Of a stretch of DNA of 64,000 nt, positions 15,968 through 24,229 are shown one piece after another. The notes under the pieces were generated by a model that was not told the origin of the DNA, made no database searches, and saw only the letters and a list, made by a program, of their open reading frames with translations. The DNA is from Plantibacter sp. Leaf314. GTDB lineage: Bacteria; Actinomycetota; Actinomycetes; Actinomycetales; Microbacteriaceae. Made by a program: the position numbers and the translations under genes. The stretch covers positions 488,502-552,501 of the forward strand of contig NZ_LMOB01000002.1 of assembly GCF_001423185.1 (NCBI RefSeq). Reading direction: 5' to 3'. Numbering within the stretch: position 1 is the stretch's first letter; each line of letters opens with the position of its first letter.

Positions 15968-16865
15968 CCCGACTCCGGGCACCGACCCGACCGCGGGCGT
16001 CGCTGACGAGCACGAGGGCGACGCCCGCCGCACTCAGGAGGAACCCGCCGGCCGTCAGGAGGGTGAACGGCTCGCGGAAGAGGAGCGCCCCGGCGACGGC
16101 GGTCGTCGGGGCGACGAGGAACAGGAGGGCGTTCAGGACCGTCACGCCGATCCGACGCAGCAACCACCAGTAGAGACCGTAAGCGGAGAGCGTCGGCACG
16201 AGCGCGAGGAAGAGCGTCGTGAGCCAGAAGGTCGCGTCGCCCGGCGGCACGGCCGCACCGGTCGCGAGGGCGAGGACGGCGAGGAGCACCGTGGTCGCCG
16301 TCGCGTGGACGGTCAGCGTGAGGAGGACCGGGGATCGGTGCGGCGAGCGCCGTTCCAGGATCGTCGCGGTGATGAGGCTGGCCATGGCCAGCGCAGGGAG
16401 GGCGTAGGCGATCGGCGGCGCATCCGAGGCGCCGAACTGGGACTGCACGATGAGGAACACCCCGACCGCACCGATCCCGAGTCCCAGCCATTGCGCGCCG
16501 GGGACGCGCACGTGCAGCAGCGGGCCGGCGAGTGCGGCGATGACGAGCGGCTGGACGGCGTCGATGAGCGCGGTCGTCCCGGTCGAGATGCCCACGGCGA
16601 CCGAGGCGTAGACGAACACGACGTAGCCGAACTGCGCGAACAGGCCGATGACGAGTTGTGAGCGCAGTTGGGCCTGGCTGGCGTTCCTCCACTGCCCGCT
16701 GACCAGCAGCACGATCGCGAGCCCGACGGCGAGCGGGACGAACCGCCAGAGCAGGACGGTGAGCACGGGCACGTCCTCGGTGCCGATCTTCGCGACGATG
16801 AAGCCTGAGCTCCAAGCGAGGACGAAGGCTGCGGCCGCGAAAACTATACCGATCTGTTTACTCAT
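15885..16865 (-). CDS. EamA-family (DMT) exporter, TetR-controlled
   Basis: A 326-residue DMT exporter with ten predicted helices from MSKQIGIVFAAAAFVLAWSSGFI onward; the last ~40 residues are a charged tail (GAPAGDASPRRAPDS) that overlaps the end of the PaiB-like gene in a tail-to-tail arrangement. Start ATG 16865 is set by the divergent regulator's operator layout. One TetR-type operator (16845-16860) lies within its first codons and another just upstream, so it is very probably repressed by the TetR gene at 16898. The substrate is unknown. Confidence 0.88.
   Translation of the reverse strand: MSKQIGIVFAAAAFVLAWSSGFIVAKIGTEDVPVLTVLLWRFVPLAVGLAIVLLVSGQWRNASQAQLRSQLVIGLFAQFGYVVFVYASVAVGISTGTTALIDAVQPLVIAALAGPLLHVRVPGAQWLGLGIGAVGVFLIVQSQFGASDAPPIAYALPALAMASLITATILERRSPHRSPVLLTLTVHATATTVLLAVLALATGAAVPPGDATFWLTTLFLALVPTLSAYGLYWWLLRRIGVTVLNALLFLVAPTTAVAGALLFREPFTLLTAGGFLLSAAGVALVLVSDARGRVGARSRVSDPASGAPAGDASPRRAPDSAPQGAR
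16845..16860. promoter_or_regulatory. TetR-type operator O1
   Basis: TATAC-N6-GTTTA, an inverted repeat with one mismatch, inside codons 2-7 of the EamA gene. It belongs to a larger inverted duplication: the 16 bases AAACTATACCGATCTG recur in reverse complement (14 of 16 matching) around operator O2. Confidence 0.7.
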
Positions 16866-16873
16866 CCCCGCAG

Positions 16874-16889
16874 TATACAGACTGGTATA
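16874..16889. promoter_or_regulatory. TetR-type operator O2
   Basis: TATAC-AGACTG-GTATA is a perfect inverted repeat located 8 bp before the TetR start codon and 9 bp upstream of the EamA start. Together with O1 it gives a symmetric pair covering the divergent promoters, the standard layout for TetR autoregulation. Confidence 0.8.
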
Positions 16890-16897
16890 GTTTTTGC

Positions 16898-17485
16898 ATG
16901 ACGGTCGACACGCCAGAGCTCGCACCCCTCACGCCGGGCGCCCGACGGGTGCTCGACGCCGCGTCCGTCCTCTTCTACGAGAACGGCATCCACGCGGTCG
17001 GCGTCGACACCATCGCCGAGGCCGCCGGGGTCACGAAGAAGACCCTCTACGACCGCTTCGGCAGCAAGGAGGCCCTTGTGCTCTCCTATCTGCAGCACCG
17101 CGATGCACGGTGGCGGGCCTGGCTCGACGAGGTCCTCGCCCGGCACCCGGAACCCGGGATCGACCGGGTGCTCGCGATCTTCGATGCGGCGATCGGCTGG
17201 TCCGACGACAACAGCCCGAAGGGCTGCAGCGCCGTGAACGCCCGCGCTGAGATCCCCGATCACGCGACGAGCGGCCTGGTCCTCCCCGAGGTCACCCGGC
17301 AGAAGCAGTGGCTGCTCGACCGCTTCGCCGAGCTCATCACCGAAGCAGGCCTGCCGGACCCCGGGGCACGCGCCCGCGAACTCATGCTGCTCTACGAGGG
17401 CGCCATCGTGACGGTCGGGATGCGGACCTTCCGTGAGCCGTTCGAGACCGCCCGCGCGATCGCCGGTCGCCTCTTGGCCGCCTGA
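16898..17485 (+). CDS. TetR-family transcriptional regulator
   Basis: A 195-residue TetR repressor. The DNA-binding domain is at 15-62 (ARRVLDAASVLFYENGIHAV, TIAEAAGVTKKTLYDRFGSKEALV); the C-terminal ligand domain has GCSAVNARAEIPD, common in a TetR subgroup. It is divergent from an EamA exporter with two matching operators between and inside them, so the likely circuit is ligand-induced export. The downstream SDR gene (54 bp gap) may be read through from the same promoter. Confidence 0.93.
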   Translation: MTVDTPELAPLTPGARRVLDAASVLFYENGIHAVGVDTIAEAAGVTKKTLYDRFGSKEALVLSYLQHRDARWRAWLDEVLARHPEPGIDRVLAIFDAAIGWSDDNSPKGCSAVNARAEIPDHATSGLVLPEVTRQKQWLLDRFAELITEAGLPDPGARARELMLLYEGAIVTVGMRTFREPFETARAIAGRLLAA

Positions 17486-17539
17486 CCGGAGCCGGACCCG
17501 GCCTGTCGGCGACCACCCGACATCGCGTAGGGTCTCGGG

Positions 17540-18328
17540 ATGGACTTCACCGACGACGCCGCCGCCGACCGCATCGCCATCATCACCGGGGTCGGGCGCC
17601 GCCGGTCGATCGGGGCCGGTCTCGCCGTCGGCCTCGCCGCCGACGGTTGGAACCTGGTCCTCAACGCCTGGCGCCCCTACGACGAGCGCCTCGGCTACGA
17701 ACGGACCCCCGACGACCCGGAGTCGATCGCCGAGGAGTGCCGTGCCCTCGGCGTCACGGTCGACGTCGTGTTCGGCGACCTCGCCGACCCGGCCTTCCCC
17801 GCAGAACTCGTCGAGCGGGCGGCGCGCTCCGGTCGCGTGTCCGGACTCGTGATGTCGCACTGCGAGTCGGTCGACAGCTCGATCCTCACCACGGACGTCG
17901 ACAGCTGGGACCGCCACTTCGCCGTGAACGCCAGGGCCACCTGGCTGCTCATCAAAGCGTTCGCCGAACAGCTCCCGGTGCAGGAAGGGACGCCGGAGGT
18001 GGCCGGCCGGATCGTCGCGCTGACGAGCGACCACTCGGTGCACAACCTCCCCTACGGCGCCAGCAAGGGCGCGCTCGACCGCATCGTCACGGCGGCCGCG
18101 GTGGAGCTCGCCGACCGCGGGGTGCGGTCGAACGTCATCAATCCGGGGCCGATCGACACGGGCTGGATGACCGAGGACATCCGTCGCGCGGGGGCCGAGG
18201 CGACGCCGGCGGGCCGGCTCGGCACGCCGTCCGACACCGCGGACCTCGTCCGGTTCCTGTTCTCCCCCGCAGGTTCCTGGATCAACGGCCAACTGCTCTC
18301 GAGCAACGGCGGGTTCAACGTCGGCTAG
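17540..18328 (+). CDS. SDR-family oxidoreductase
   Basis: A 262-residue short-chain dehydrogenase. The nucleotide-binding turn reads TGVGRRRSIGAGLA (about 17-30), a variant of TGxxxGxG seen in enoyl-reductase-like and MtfA-like SDRs; the catalytic YxxxK is present as YGASKG (about 172-177) with LTSDHS for the Ser strand, and the C-terminus has WINGQLLSSNGGF. It should reduce or oxidise a carbonyl/hydroxyl using NAD(P). The 3' end overlaps the convergent mmuM stop through a shared CTAG. Confidence 0.88.
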   Translation: MDFTDDAAADRIAIITGVGRRRSIGAGLAVGLAADGWNLVLNAWRPYDERLGYERTPDDPESIAEECRALGVTVDVVFGDLADPAFPAELVERAARSGRVSGLVMSHCESVDSSILTTDVDSWDRHFAVNARATWLLIKAFAEQLPVQEGTPEVAGRIVALTSDHSVHNLPYGASKGALDRIVTAAAVELADRGVRSNVINPGPIDTGWMTEDIRRAGAEATPAGRLGTPSDTADLVRFLFSPAGSWINGQLLSSNGGFNVG

Positions 18329-19254
18329 CCGGGCCCTGCCACATCGACTCCGGGCTCGAACGCATCGGCCCTGCCCCGGATGACGGCGATGTCGTCGGGC
18401 AGGATCCGGCAGCAGCCACCGACGACGCTCGCACCGGCCTCCAGCCAGGCGTCGACGTCGCCGACACCGCCACGCCCGCGCCAGACCCGCGCCTCGGCGT
18501 CCCACCGTTCACCGGAGTTCGGATAGACGACGATCGCGCAGTCCGTCACCGCGCGAGCGGCTCGGATGGCCGGCAGCACCTCGTCCGGATGGGAGCAGTT
18601 CACGCCCACCGCCTGGATCTCGTCGACACCCTCGACCAGCCGGAAGCCCTCCTCCATCGGTTCACCGGACCGCAGGCGACCACCCGCGACCGTGAAGGAC
18701 AACCAGGCCGGCACCCCGGAGCCGCGCACCAGCTCGGCGAGCGCCGTCGCCTCGTCGAGGGAGGGGATGGTCTCGAGGGCGAGGAGGTCCGGACCGGCGT
18801 CGGCGAGGACCGTCAATCGCCGTTCATGCCACCGACGCAGTTCCGCTCGCGTGAGGCCGGAGTCGCCCCGGTATTCGGAGCCGTCGCCGAGGGTCGCACC
18901 GTACGGTCCGACGGAGGCCGCAACGAGGAGGCGACCCTCGTCGTCCGGATCCGTTCGCGTGTCGCGGGCCCGACGGGCGAGGTCCACGCTCGACCGCAGG
19001 AGCCGTTCCGTGTCCGAGGCGGTGAAGCCGATGCGCTCGAACGCCTCGAAGCCGACCTGGTAGGAGGCGGTGATCGCGATCTGCGCACCGGTATCGAAGA
19101 ACTCCTGATGAGCCGCCTGAACGGCCGCTGGCTGATCGACGAGCAACCGGGCGCTCCAGAGCGCGTCGGAGAGGTCGTGACCGCGCGCCTCGAGGAGGGT
19201 CCCGAGACCGCCGTCGAGCGTCCACGAGCGATGCCTCAGGTCCATGCAGCCCAT
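18325..19254 (-). CDS. mmuM: Homocysteine S-methyltransferase
   Basis: A 309-residue zinc-dependent homocysteine methyltransferase of the MmuM/BHMT family. The zinc ligands are visible at Cys220 (VGVNCSHP) and Cys281/Cys282 (VVGGCCRI); WTLDGGLGTLLEARG is the N-terminal signature. It methylates homocysteine to methionine using S-methylmethionine or (S)-adenosylmethionine in the cytoplasm. ATG 19254 has GGGGG upstream; ATG 19245 is an alternative start three codons later. S-methylmethionine is a plant compound, in keeping with a plant-associated host. A palindrome lies 40 bp upstream. Confidence 0.92.
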   Translation of the reverse strand: MGCMDLRHRSWTLDGGLGTLLEARGHDLSDALWSARLLVDQPAAVQAAHQEFFDTGAQIAITASYQVGFEAFERIGFTASDTERLLRSSVDLARRARDTRTDPDDEGRLLVAASVGPYGATLGDGSEYRGDSGLTRAELRRWHERRLTVLADAGPDLLALETIPSLDEATALAELVRGSGVPAWLSFTVAGGRLRSGEPMEEGFRLVEGVDEIQAVGVNCSHPDEVLPAIRAARAVTDCAIVVYPNSGERWDAEARVWRGRGGVGDVDAWLEAGASVVGGCCRILPDDIAVIRGRADAFEPGVDVAGPG

Positions 19255-19295
19255 TGTGCCCCCACCACCGCGGGGAGGGGCGGCACTGAACACCT

Positions 19296-19310
19296 GGTAT
19301 TGTCTATACC
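19296..19310. promoter_or_regulatory. Palindrome upstream of mmuM
   Basis: GGTAT-TGTCT-ATACC is a perfect 5-bp-arm dyad 42 bp before the mmuM start, in an AT-rich patch. It may be an operator for mmuM or part of its promoter (TATAGA on the minus strand resembles a -10). The protein that binds is not evident. Confidence 0.4.
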
Positions 19311-19481
19311 CGTCCAGAGCCGAGAGGACGCGTTCGCACCCGAACGAACCGCCACCCGACGTGTAGCTCCCCCGAGCTCCGTGCCAGTGCAGCATGGCGA
19401 TCCTCCGGCATTTCTCGGGCACTGAGCGATTACGCGAGTGCCGAATGATTCAACACGACTGTCAGGAAACGAGTACTGCTT

Positions 19482-21065
19482 GTGAACTCCAGCGACAACG
19501 CGGCATCATCGTCCCCCGCATCCCCCTCCCCCAAAACCGGCCGGAAGCCGGCCCGCAAGACCAGGCGCCTCCGCGTCGACGACGTCCTCGTCGTGAAGCG
19601 CTCGCGCATCCGCACCGCCATCTCGGGCACCGTCGTCGGCAACTTCATGGAGTGGTTCGACTTCGGCATCTACGGCTACCTCGCCGTCACCATGACCGTC
19701 GTCTTCACCGAGGGCCTGCCGCCTGAAGCCGGCATCCTCGTCACCCTGTTCGGCTTCGCCGTGTCGTTCCTCGTCCGTCCGCTCGGCGGCCTGGTGCTCG
19801 GGCCGCTCGGCGACAAGATCGGCCGGAAGAAGATCCTCTTCCTCACGATGTCGATGATGGCTGCGGCCACCGCGCTCATCGGTGTGCTGCCGACGGCTGC
19901 GCAGATCGGCCTGTGGGCCATCGCCCCGCTGTACCTGCTGAAGATGATCCAGGGCTTCTCGACCGGTGGTGAGTACGCCGGCGCCTCCACCTACGTCGCC
20001 GAGTTCTCCCCCGACCGCCGCCGTGGCTTCTGGGCGTCCTGGCTCGACGTCGGCTCCTACGTCGGCTTCGCGGCCGGTGCCGGAACCGTCGCCCTCACCA
20101 CCCTGATCGCGGAGGGCCTCGCCGGGCCGGACGCGATGACCGAGTTCGGTTGGCGCATCCCGTTCCTCATCGCCCTGCCGCTCGGTGCCGTGGCGGTGTG
20201 GTTCCGCCTCAAGATCCCCGAGACCCCGGCCTACGAGGTCGCCGAGACCGCCGGTGGGATCGAGTCCGAGCACGAGGACCCCATGGCCCGCCAGGGGATC
20301 TTCGGGATCTTCCGCCACTTCTGGCGCCAGATCCTCATCGCGATGGCGATCGTCGCCGCGACGAACACCGCCGGGTACGCCCTCACGAGCTACATGCCGA
20401 CCTACCTCGAGAAGGACGTCGGCGTCTCCAACCTGACGGCCGCGGTGGCCACCATCCCGGTGCTGCTCATCATGTCCGCCTGCCTGCCGCTCGTCGGCCG
20501 CATGTCCGACAAGATCGGCCGCAAGCCGGTGTACCTCCTGGCCGTCGGCGCGACCCTCGTGCTCATGGTGCCGGCGTTCGCGGTCATGCAGATCGGTGAG
20601 ATCTGGGCGATCTTCATCGCGCTGTTCATGGTCGCCGCCCCCGTCGCGCTGTGGGCAGGACCGTCCGCGGCCTCGCTGCCGGCGTTCTTCCCGACGGCGT
20701 CCCGCTTCGGTGCCATGGCGATCGCGTACAACCTGTCGGTCTCCCTGTTCGGTGGCACGACGCCGCTGTTCAGCGAGTTCCTCATCCAGCTGACGGGCAA
20801 CACGTTCATGCCGGCGTTCTACATCATGTTCTTCGCGGCGGTGGCCGGCGTTGGTGTGCTCACCATGCGGGAGACGGCTCGTCGTCCGCTCATCGGCTCG
20901 GTGCCGACGGTCGAGACGAAGGCCGAGGCGGTGGAGCTCGTCAAGGGGCAGGACGACAACCCGCTCATCGACACCCACACGATGCCGCTCGACATCCTGC
21001 CGCCCGCCGGTTCGTTCTCTGCGGCGGACGGTCAGGACGGGCGCGTCACGACGCCCGCCGGCTAG
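19482..21065 (+). CDS. MFS transporter, metabolite:H+ symporter (ProP-like)
   Basis: A 527-residue MHS-family symporter with 12 predicted helices. The first helix motif VGNFMEWFDFGIYGYLA and the loop LGDKIGRKKILFLTM are diagnostic of the ProP/KgtP/ShiA group; GFSTGGEYAGASTYVAEF follows in the expected place. ProP-type carriers take up proline, betaine or organic acids with protons. It carries a ~45-residue basic, Ser/Pro-rich N-terminal extension and a ~55-residue C-terminal tail. It starts at GTG 19482; AGGAAA lies 13 nt upstream. The last 20 bp overlap the end of convergent tatB. Confidence 0.9.
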   Translation: MNSSDNAASSSPASPSPKTGRKPARKTRRLRVDDVLVVKRSRIRTAISGTVVGNFMEWFDFGIYGYLAVTMTVVFTEGLPPEAGILVTLFGFAVSFLVRPLGGLVLGPLGDKIGRKKILFLTMSMMAAATALIGVLPTAAQIGLWAIAPLYLLKMIQGFSTGGEYAGASTYVAEFSPDRRRGFWASWLDVGSYVGFAAGAGTVALTTLIAEGLAGPDAMTEFGWRIPFLIALPLGAVAVWFRLKIPETPAYEVAETAGGIESEHEDPMARQGIFGIFRHFWRQILIAMAIVAATNTAGYALTSYMPTYLEKDVGVSNLTAAVATIPVLLIMSACLPLVGRMSDKIGRKPVYLLAVGATLVLMVPAFAVMQIGEIWAIFIALFMVAAPVALWAGPSAASLPAFFPTASRFGAMAIAYNLSVSLFGGTTPLFSEFLIQLTGNTFMPAFYIMFFAAVAGVGVLTMRETARRPLIGSVPTVETKAEAVELVKGQDDNPLIDTHTMPLDILPPAGSFSAADGQDGRVTTPAG

Positions 21066-21510
21066 CGGGTTCTGCGGCGACGACGCGTTCGTCGATCACG
21101 ATCAGGGCGGGTGCGCGATGCGCATCCGCCCCGTCGCGTCCGACCCGCTCGAGGAGTGCGGCCTGCCAGCCGCCGCTGGCGAGAGGCTTCGCCGGGACAG
21201 GCGGCACGGTCGGGCCCTGGTCCTCAGCCACTGACTCGAGCGGCCCATCCGGCCGACGCTCCTCGGCGAGTGCCTCCTGGATGATCCGTCGGGGATCGAA
21301 TTGTCGGGGGTCCAGGCGTCTCCACTCGGTCGCGTCGAACTCGGGGCCGAGTTCCTCGGCAGCACGCGCCTTGGTCGTGGCGACGAGGTCTCGGACGGTG
21401 CGGACGAGCACCCCGAGTCTCTCGGCGTACACCGGCAACTGCTTCGGGCCGATGAGCACGGCCGCGAGGATGCCGATGACGATCAGCTTGTCCATGGTGA
21501 GTCCGAACAC
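21046..21510 (-). CDS. tatB: Sec-independent protein translocase subunit TatB
   Basis: A 154-residue TatB: MFGLTMDKLIVIGILAAVLIGPKQLP forms the short N-terminal membrane helix with the conserved hinge (GPKQLP), followed by an amphipathic helix (YAERLGVLVRTVRDLVATTKARAAEEL) and an acidic/Pro-rich tail. TatB receives twin-arginine precursors with TatC. It follows tatA by 15 bp. tatC is not in the window. The tatA-tatB pair directly follows a gene for a Tat-dependent lipoprotein. Confidence 0.95.
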   Translation of the reverse strand: MFGLTMDKLIVIGILAAVLIGPKQLPVYAERLGVLVRTVRDLVATTKARAAEELGPEFDATEWRRLDPRQFDPRRIIQEALAEERRPDGPLESVAEDQGPTVPPVPAKPLASGGWQAALLERVGRDGADAHRAPALIVIDERVVAAEPASRRAS

Positions 21511-21525
21511 GATGCGCTCCGACGA

Positions 21526-21729
21526 TCAGGCGGCAGGGGTGTCGGCGCGGGTATCGGCGCGGGCGTCGGCCCCGGTGTCCACGTCGCCCGACACCTCGTC
21601 CTTCAGGATGCGCGCCGACTGCCCGACGCTGCGGGCGAGACTCGGGAGCTTCGCGGCGCCGAAGAACAGCAGGATGACGGCGAGGACGATGAGGGCGTGC
21701 CAGCCGGTGAGGTTCTGGAGGATTCCCAT
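21526..21729 (-). CDS. tatA: Twin-arginine translocase subunit TatA
   Basis: A 67-residue TatA: an N-terminal membrane helix ([23 protein letters not shown]) with the conserved FGxxKLP hinge, then an amphipathic helix ([17 protein letters not shown]) and an acidic tail. It oligomerises to form the Tat pore. It lies 57 bp after the dioxygenase lipoprotein gene and 15 bp before tatB, all in one direction, which suggests a single transcript. Confidence 0.95.
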   Translation of the reverse strand: MGILQNLTGWHALIVLAVILLFFGAAKLPSLARSVGQSARILKDEVSGDVDTGADARADTRADTPAA

Positions 21730-21786
21730 GACGGGTCCTTTCGGGTCGATGCGGGTGAGGGCGGGAGTGTGTGGAGGTGTCGGCGG

Positions 21787-22770
21787 TCAGCGCCCGCTCG
21801 GCGGCGTTCCTCCGCCGCCGCCAGCTCCACCACCGCCGGACGGAGCGGCACCGGCGGTCGGCGTCGTCGTGGTGTCCACCCGCACGGTGAGCGCCACCTG
21901 GTACCCGGAGGTCGCGTCGCCCGTCACCGTCGCGAGCTGCAAGGCACCGCCGTCGTCGCCGAAGACGTTGTCGGCGTCGAGGCTCACCTGCGAGAGGTTC
22001 GCGCTCGAACCGTCGTAGCCGGACAAGGCGTAGACGGTGTCGCACGCCGCCTGCGGCAGGGCGACCTGGGAGGTCGCGATGGCGTTCGCGGAGTCGGAGA
22101 TGTCCGCCACCGTGGGGTAGACCTCGAAGTGGATGTGCGGCCACCGTCCCGAGTAGCAGGCCGGGAAGATGGAGGTGTACGAGACGGTCCCCGAGCTGTC
22201 GGCGACCTGGACGCCGCGGAGGTAGGTCTCGTCCTCGATCCCGTCGGAGTACATCGAGTAGCCGCCCGACGCGTCGCAGTGCCAGACGTACACAGCGACG
22301 TCGGCGAACGGGGCGTCACCGTTCGCCAGGTCGAGGATGGTGAGTGAGAGGGCCATGGGGACCCCGCTCGCGGTGGTGCCGGACCCGATACTCGACCGGA
22401 TGTCGCTGCGCACGATGCCGGACTCCTCGAGCACGTCGGCACCGTTCGAGCCGTCGCCTGGGTAGGGGCCCGCGGTCTCGTCCGGGATCTCGCCGGCGGG
22501 GAGGTCGCCGGTCGCGGTCGCGCTGCTCGCGCCGGACCCAGCGGCGCCGGTGCTCGTATTGCTGCTGCCGGACGCCCCGGTGGAGCAGGCGGCGAGCGCG
22601 ACGGCTCCGACCCCGGCGCCCACGAGACTGAGCACCGTGCGCCGACTGACGAGGGTTCCGAGGTCGAACGCGACCCCCTGGTCGACGACCTCCTCGTCGG
22701 CGCGGTCCAGCAGGCGGCCCTCGTAGGCCGGGCCGTCCGGGGTGGTCTCGGGTTCGGGGATCCTGCTCAT
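21787..22770 (-). CDS. Intradiol ring-cleavage dioxygenase-like Tat lipoprotein
   Basis: A 327-residue exported protein. SRRTVLSLVGAGVGAVALAAC (about 42-62) combines a twin-arginine motif with a lipobox (LAAC), so it should be Tat-exported and lipid-anchored. The C-terminal domain matches the intradiol (catechol/protocatechuate) dioxygenase beta-sandwich: ETAGPYPG, VYVWHCDASGGYSMYSDG and SGRWPHIHFEVYP supply the Tyr and His iron ligands. Outer-face members of this family are poorly characterised; aromatic ring cleavage outside the membrane is inferred. Start ATG 22770 has GCGAGG upstream. tatA and tatB follow directly. Confidence 0.88.
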   Translation of the reverse strand: MSRIPEPETTPDGPAYEGRLLDRADEEVVDQGVAFDLGTLVSRRTVLSLVGAGVGAVALAACSTGASGSSNTSTGAAGSGASSATATGDLPAGEIPDETAGPYPGDGSNGADVLEESGIVRSDIRSSIGSGTTASGVPMALSLTILDLANGDAPFADVAVYVWHCDASGGYSMYSDGIEDETYLRGVQVADSSGTVSYTSIFPACYSGRWPHIHFEVYPTVADISDSANAIATSQVALPQAACDTVYALSGYDGSSANLSQVSLDADNVFGDDGGALQLATVTGDATSGYQVALTVRVDTTTTPTAGAAPSGGGGAGGGGGTPPSGR

Positions 22771-22838
22771 GGTGCGCCTCGCCTTCATCTGCGATCGGTG
22801 GTCTCGATCGGTCGTGGGACGAGCCTCGGCGTGCGGGC

Positions 22839-22864
22839 TATGGACTTCCTATGAGCCGTCCATA
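22839..22864. promoter_or_regulatory. Inverted repeat upstream of the dioxygenase gene
   Basis: TATGGAC-N12-GTCCATA, 7-bp perfect arms, lies about 70 bp upstream of the dioxygenase start and just before the end of the toroid-protein gene on the same strand. It could be an operator or part of a promoter; no binder is known. Confidence 0.4.
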
Positions 22865-22866
22865 CC

Positions 22867-23862
22867 TCATCCATGGGTCTGCTGGGCGGTTGCCGAGCGC
22901 GCTTCATCCCACCAGCTGAGGACCCGGGAACCGATGAGCGTGAGCCACTTCGACGGTTCGCCCTCGGGCGCGTCGACGTCGAACCAGACCCGGCCGGGCA
23001 GACGGGCGCCCTGCAGCCAGGTGCCGTCGGCTTGCCGTGCACGGCGGACGAGTTCGACGGCGTCCGCGAGTCGAGCGTCCGGCGGGGTCCCCTCGGCGAT
23101 GGACACGGCCCGGAAGTGGTCGAGGGCGACGAGGGCGCTGTAGCGATAGCGGTTCGGGTAGACGAAGTGTTCGACGAAACCGCCGACCCGCTCCCCGGTG
23201 GACGCGCGGTTGAGCAGCCGGCGAGAGAGCAGGTACTCCTCGCCGCCGCGGCGGGCCTCGCGCACACTCGTGTCACCGGTGGTCGTCTCGTAGGCGAGGA
23301 GTCCGCGGACGGCGTTGAGGGTGGAGTGGAAGGAGGAACGGACGGAGTCGCCCTCCTCCGCCTCGCAGTTCCAGCCGCCGTCGGCGAGGCGGTGGGTGGT
23401 GAACCAGGCGGCCAGCTGGGTCACGTCCACGCCGAGCCAGGCGCCGCTCGCGAGGGTGAACGCGTTGATGCAGACGTCGACCTCCCCACTCCAGTAGGGC
23501 AGGTCGTCGTAGTCCCAGCGACTGTTGGCGGCCAGGCGCGCGGCGGTGTCGGTCAGGACGGCGGCATCCACGCCCCACTCACGGAGGTCCTTGAGCGCCC
23601 AGGTGGTCGCGACCCAGGGCTGGCCGGGTTGCTGGGCCTCGGGGCTGTCGAAGAAGCCGGCCGGGAAGAACGCACCGCCCGCCCACTGCCCGTCCGGGTC
23701 CTGATGCGCGAGGAGTTCCGCGCCGAACCCGGTGGAGGGGATGCTCGCCCGGGTCGCCTCCCACACCTCGGGCGGTGCCCCGGCGAGGTCCCGTTCGACC
23801 TGCCACCGGAGGGCCGGGTCGGCGTCGAGCATCCAGTCGAGCAGCTTCGCGTTGATCGCCAT
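22867..23862 (-). CDS. Squalene-cyclase/prenyltransferase-fold (alpha/alpha-toroid) protein
   Basis: A 331-residue soluble protein with repeats typical of alpha/alpha toroids: DPDGQWAGG (about 55), ADGGWNCEAEEG (about 160), QADGTWLQG (about 285), resembling QW motifs. It lacks the DxDD or VxDCT acid motifs of squalene-hopene cyclases and the zinc site of prenyltransferases, so it is not a canonical cyclase. Actinobacterial homologues are generally annotated only as hypothetical or squalene cyclase. It lies upstream of the dioxygenase-tatAB genes in the same direction. Function unknown. Confidence 0.75.
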   Translation of the reverse strand: MAINAKLLDWMLDADPALRWQVERDLAGAPPEVWEATRASIPSTGFGAELLAHQDPDGQWAGGAFFPAGFFDSPEAQQPGQPWVATTWALKDLREWGVDAAVLTDTAARLAANSRWDYDDLPYWSGEVDVCINAFTLASGAWLGVDVTQLAAWFTTHRLADGGWNCEAEEGDSVRSSFHSTLNAVRGLLAYETTTGDTSVREARRGGEEYLLSRRLLNRASTGERVGGFVEHFVYPNRYRYSALVALDHFRAVSIAEGTPPDARLADAVELVRRARQADGTWLQGARLPGRVWFDVDAPEGEPSKWLTLIGSRVLSWWDEARSATAQQTHG

Positions 23863-23934
23863 GCGGGAACGCTACTCCTCGTGGGGCGCGGCCGACAGGG
23901 TGGTGTCGACCGCGTCCGGCATCGGATCGGACCG

Positions 23935-24210
23935 TCAACGCGGGGTGGCTTTGATGCCGTTCGGTGGGCCGTCGCGATCGGACGAGGTGCGGAGGACGTC
24001 GTAGCGGACGAGCGCGTCGGCCTGTTCGAGGGTGGGTTGCACGCTCATCAGGACGCGTTTCGTCGGATCGATGTCCCACGCGATGACGAAGTAGGCGTCG
24101 GACCCCGACCGGTCGCGGCGGCGTTCGATGACCGCCTTCGGGATGACCGGGTCGTTCCGCATGACGAGCCACGTGTTGTGGTCGAGTCGGATCGGACGGG
24201 GGCGGGTCAT
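23935..24210 (-). CDS. Small LexA-box-controlled protein of unknown function
   Basis: A 91-residue basic soluble protein (MTRPRPIRLDHNTWLVMRND, then RRDRSGSDAYFVIAWDIDPTKRVLMS, TLEQADALVRYDV). I recognise no domain. What makes it real is its promoter: TTGCCT-17 bp-TATGTT ends 6 nt before the ATG, giving a leaderless transcript, and a perfect LexA box (24214-24229) covers the -10 element. The gene should therefore be induced by DNA damage. It is divergent from a HAD hydrolase gene. Basic charge would allow DNA or RNA binding, but this is speculation. Confidence 0.7.
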   Translation of the reverse strand: MTRPRPIRLDHNTWLVMRNDPVIPKAVIERRRDRSGSDAYFVIAWDIDPTKRVLMSVQPTLEQADALVRYDVLRTSSDRDGPPNGIKATPR

Positions 24211-24213
24211 GTA

Positions 24214-24229
24214 TCGAACATACGTTCGA
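24214..24229. promoter_or_regulatory. LexA (SOS) box
   Basis: TCGAACATACGTTCGA is a perfect 16-bp dyad of the Gram-positive/actinobacterial form CGAAC-N4-GTTCG. It overlaps the -10 of the minus-strand promoter and ends 3 bp before the start codon of the 91-residue gene. Confidence 0.88.

Noticed and set aside
22867..23862. Squalene-hopene cyclase
   Set aside because: Half the usual length and without the DxDD motif; only the fold is suggested.
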